Below are positions 5,178 through 6,586 of a DNA stretch of 6,586 nucleotides, piece by piece. A program made the position numbers and the translations under genes. The notes under the pieces are model-generated. The model did not search any database and was not told the origin of the DNA. It saw only the letters and a list, made by a program, of their open reading frames with translations. Source of the DNA: Bacteroidota bacterium (GTDB taxonomy: Bacteria > Bacteroidota > Bacteroidia > Flavobacteriales > Weeksellaceae); contig JAEZDQ010000001.1 of assembly GCA_023433225.1 (NCBI GenBank), positions 1 through 6,586 on the forward strand. Reading direction: 5' to 3'. Each line of letters starts with the position of its first letter. The first letter of the stretch is position 1.

Positions 5178-6374
5178 ATGTACAGCGAAAAATTCCAACA
5201 GCATTTATCAACTCAGTTAAAAGATTTACAGGAACAAGGATTATTTAAAAGAGAAAGGATTATTGCTTCGCCGCAAGCCGCCGAAATTACTTTGGAAAAC
5301 GGAAGTAAATTATTGAACTTTTGTGCCAATAATTATTTAGGATTATCTGACAATCCTGAAGTCATCAAAGCTTCACAATCCGTTCTTGATAAACGCGGAT
5401 ATGGAATGTCGTCTGTGCGTTTTATTTGTGGAACCCAAGATATCCATAAAGAACTGGAAGCACGGATTTCCAAATTTTTAGGGATGGAAGACACCATTTT
5501 ATACGCTGCGGCTTTTGATGCCAACGGAGGCGTTTTTGAACCTTTGTTTACAGAAGAAGACGCCATTATTTCAGACGAATTAAACCATGCGTCTATTATC
5601 GATGGCGTTCGTTTGTGTAAGGCTGCAAGATACCGATACAAAAACAACAATATGGAAGATTTGGAAACACAGCTCAAAGATGCGGCTTCCAAAAATCATA
5701 GATTTACGATTATCGTTACCGACGGAGTTTTCTCAATGGATGGAATCGTTGCCAATCTAAAAGGCGTTTGTGATCTGGCGGAAAAATACGGTGCTTTGGT
5801 GATGGTCGATGATAGCCATGCAACCGGGTTCATCGGGAAAACCGGAAAAGGAACCCATGAATACGCTGATGTGATGGGACGCGTGGACATCATTACTTCG
5901 ACACTTGGAAAAGCATTGGGGGGTGCCATGGGCGGATTTACTTCGGCTAAAAAAGAAATCATCGAAATGTTGCGTCAAAAATCAAGGCCTTATTTATTTT
6001 CCAATTCTTTGGCGCCCGGAATCGTGGGTGCGGCTTTGAAAGTTTTCGATATGCTGGAAACCAATACTTCGCTTCGTGATAAGGTAATGGAAAATGCAGA
6101 CTATTTCCGTACGAATATGAAAGCAGCCGGATTTGACATCCCTGACGGCGATGCAGCCATCGTTCCGGTAATGTTGTATGATGCCAAGCTTTCACAAAAC
6201 ATGGCCGATAAATTATTGGCCGAAGGAATTTACGTCATCGGATTTTTCTTTCCGGTCGTTCCGCGCGATAAAGCAAGGATTCGCGTTCAACTTTCTGCGG
6301 CCCATACCCGCGAACATTTGGACAAAGCCATTGCAGCCTTTACCAAAGTGGGTAAGGATTTGGGTGTGATTTAG
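5178..6374 (+). CDS. kbl: Glycine C-acetyltransferase (2-amino-3-ketobutyrate CoA ligase)
   Basis: Kbl is a cytoplasmic PLP enzyme of the alpha-oxoamine synthase family. It splits 2-amino-3-ketobutyrate with CoA into glycine and acetyl-CoA, the second step of threonine breakdown after threonine dehydrogenase. The 398-residue product aligns with E. coli Kbl along its whole length, with near-identical blocks such as INFCANNYLGL-like (45-56), SSVRFICGTQDIHKELE (78-94), NHASIIDGVRLCKA (136-149) and RPYLFSNSLAPGIV (270-283). The PLP lysine is Lys245 in TLGKALGG, and Asp211/His214 in MVDDSHATGF complete the cofactor site. A TTG at 5160 would add six residues, but the ATG at 5178 gives the family's normal N-terminus (MYSEKFQQHL against MRGEFYQQL in E. 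coli). No tdh gene is adjacent. It has its own promoter candidate and a strong terminator, suggesting a single-gene transcript. Confidence 0.96.
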   Translation: MYSEKFQQHLSTQLKDLQEQGLFKRERIIASPQAAEITLENGSKLLNFCANNYLGLSDNPEVIKASQSVLDKRGYGMSSVRFICGTQDIHKELEARISKFLGMEDTILYAAAFDANGGVFEPLFTEEDAIISDELNHASIIDGVRLCKAARYRYKNNNMEDLETQLKDAASKNHRFTIIVTDGVFSMDGIVANLKGVCDLAEKYGALVMVDDSHATGFIGKTGKGTHEYADVMGRVDIITSTLGKALGGAMGGFTSAKKEIIEMLRQKSRPYLFSNSLAPGIVGAALKVFDMLETNTSLRDKVMENADYFRTNMKAAGFDIPDGDAAIVPVMLYDAKLSQNMADKLLAEGIYVIGFFFPVVPRDKARIRVQLSAAHTREHLDKAIAAFTKVGKDLGVI

Positions 6375-6392
6375 CTTTAAATGGTAAAACTC

Positions 6393-6430
6393 AACCTTGT
6401 CAGGATCCTAAACCTTGACAAGGTTTTTTT
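6393..6430 (+). terminator. Intrinsic terminator of kbl built from the dispersed palindrome
   Basis: AACCTTGTCA (6393-6402) pairs exactly with TGACAAGGTT (6416-6425); a G-U and a G-C pair can extend the stem to 12 bp with a 9-base loop. The stem runs directly into seven T residues (6424-6430), a classic Rho-independent terminator 18 bases after the kbl stop codon. On the other strand only four T residues follow the stem, so it would work less well for the convergent gene. The stem belongs to the repeat family seen at 2048-2096, and the second arm is again the full 15-base palindrome (6411-6425). Confidence 0.88.
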
Positions 6431-6586
6431 ATGAAGAGTGGCTGAGTTTGGCCAAATAAGAATCACCGTCTTCTTCAACCAATTCGACGAGAAATCCATT
6501 GGCTTCAGCGGATTCCTTCAAAGTTTCAAAATCCAAATACAACCATTTGACGGAATCGTCCTTTTCTCCTTTGTAATGTATGGTAA
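6429..6586 (-). CDS. C-terminal end of a probable SAM-dependent methyltransferase (partial)
   Basis: The minus strand is open from the right edge to a TAA at 6431-6429, giving the last 51 residues of a protein that starts outside the window. The readable tail includes YKGEKDDSVKWLYLDFETLK and then SAEANGFLVELVEEDGDSYLAKLS. From memory this pattern (a WLY-D-TL helix, then a strand, then DG/D-x-YLA-L at the very end) resembles the C-terminus of flavobacterial class I SAM-dependent methyltransferases. The SAM-binding motifs would lie upstream and cannot be checked here. The stop codon overlaps the T-run of the kbl terminator, so the two convergent transcripts meet at that hairpin. Confidence 0.5.
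   Translation of the reverse strand, partial: TIHYKGEKDDSVKWLYLDFETLKESAEANGFLVELVEEDGDSYLAKLSHSS

Noticed and set aside
5333..6195. Several minus-strand ORFs of 73-119 codons opposite kbl
   Set aside because: They are antisense shadows of a highly conserved enzyme gene and encode no recognisable protein.
1..6586. A defence system, prophage, CRISPR array or transposon
   Set aside because: No nuclease, integrase, transposase, regularly spaced repeat array or phage gene is visible on either strand; most genes are metabolic or housekeeping.

Overview
This window looks like a piece of a Flavobacteriia chromosome (phylum Bacteroidota), most likely Flavobacterium or a close relative. The evidence is AT-rich DNA, weak or absent Shine-Dalgarno sequences, one exact flavobacterial -7 box (TAnnTTTG) upstream of kbl, and several proteins whose wording matches flavobacterial families. 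No phage, transposase, CRISPR or rRNA/tRNA gene is visible, and no gene-free stretch exceeds about 205 bases. It is a housekeeping region with small repeat elements inserted between, and once inside, genes.

Left block, minus strand (1-2011): the N-terminal part of a secreted protein resembling flavobacterial alpha-2-macroglobulin family proteins runs off the left edge. Upstream of it lies a GT4-like glycosyltransferase. That ORF contains an in-frame, hairpin-forming insertion of about 82 bp (1365-1446) in the linker between its two Rossmann domains.

Middle block, plus strand (2113-4133): a compact probable operon of miaE (oxygen-dependent tRNA hydroxylase), an uncharacterised secreted protein carrying an exact JAMM-type spacing H-x-H-x7-S-x2-D, and a PhnA/YjdM-like protein that has lost its zinc-ribbon cysteines. 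Gaps are 15 and 2 bases. The middle gene is much more AT-rich than its partners, and its signal peptide is encoded by a perfect 16-bp tandem duplication.

Right block: a minus-strand pair (small three-helix membrane protein, then a GNAT acetyltransferase) converges on the operon. Divergent from the pair is kbl, the PLP enzyme of threonine/glycine metabolism, which ends in a strong intrinsic terminator. The terminator T-run overlaps the stop codon of a convergent gene, probably a SAM-dependent methyltransferase, cut by the right edge.

The terminator stem uses the same AACCTTG(T/A)CAAGGTT palindrome that occurs as an inverted pair in the divergent glycosyltransferase/miaE promoter region, so one repeat family occupies two different regulatory positions. 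The genes do not form one obvious pathway. The points most worth following are the repeat inside the coding sequence, the dispersed palindrome, and the JAMM-like secreted protein.
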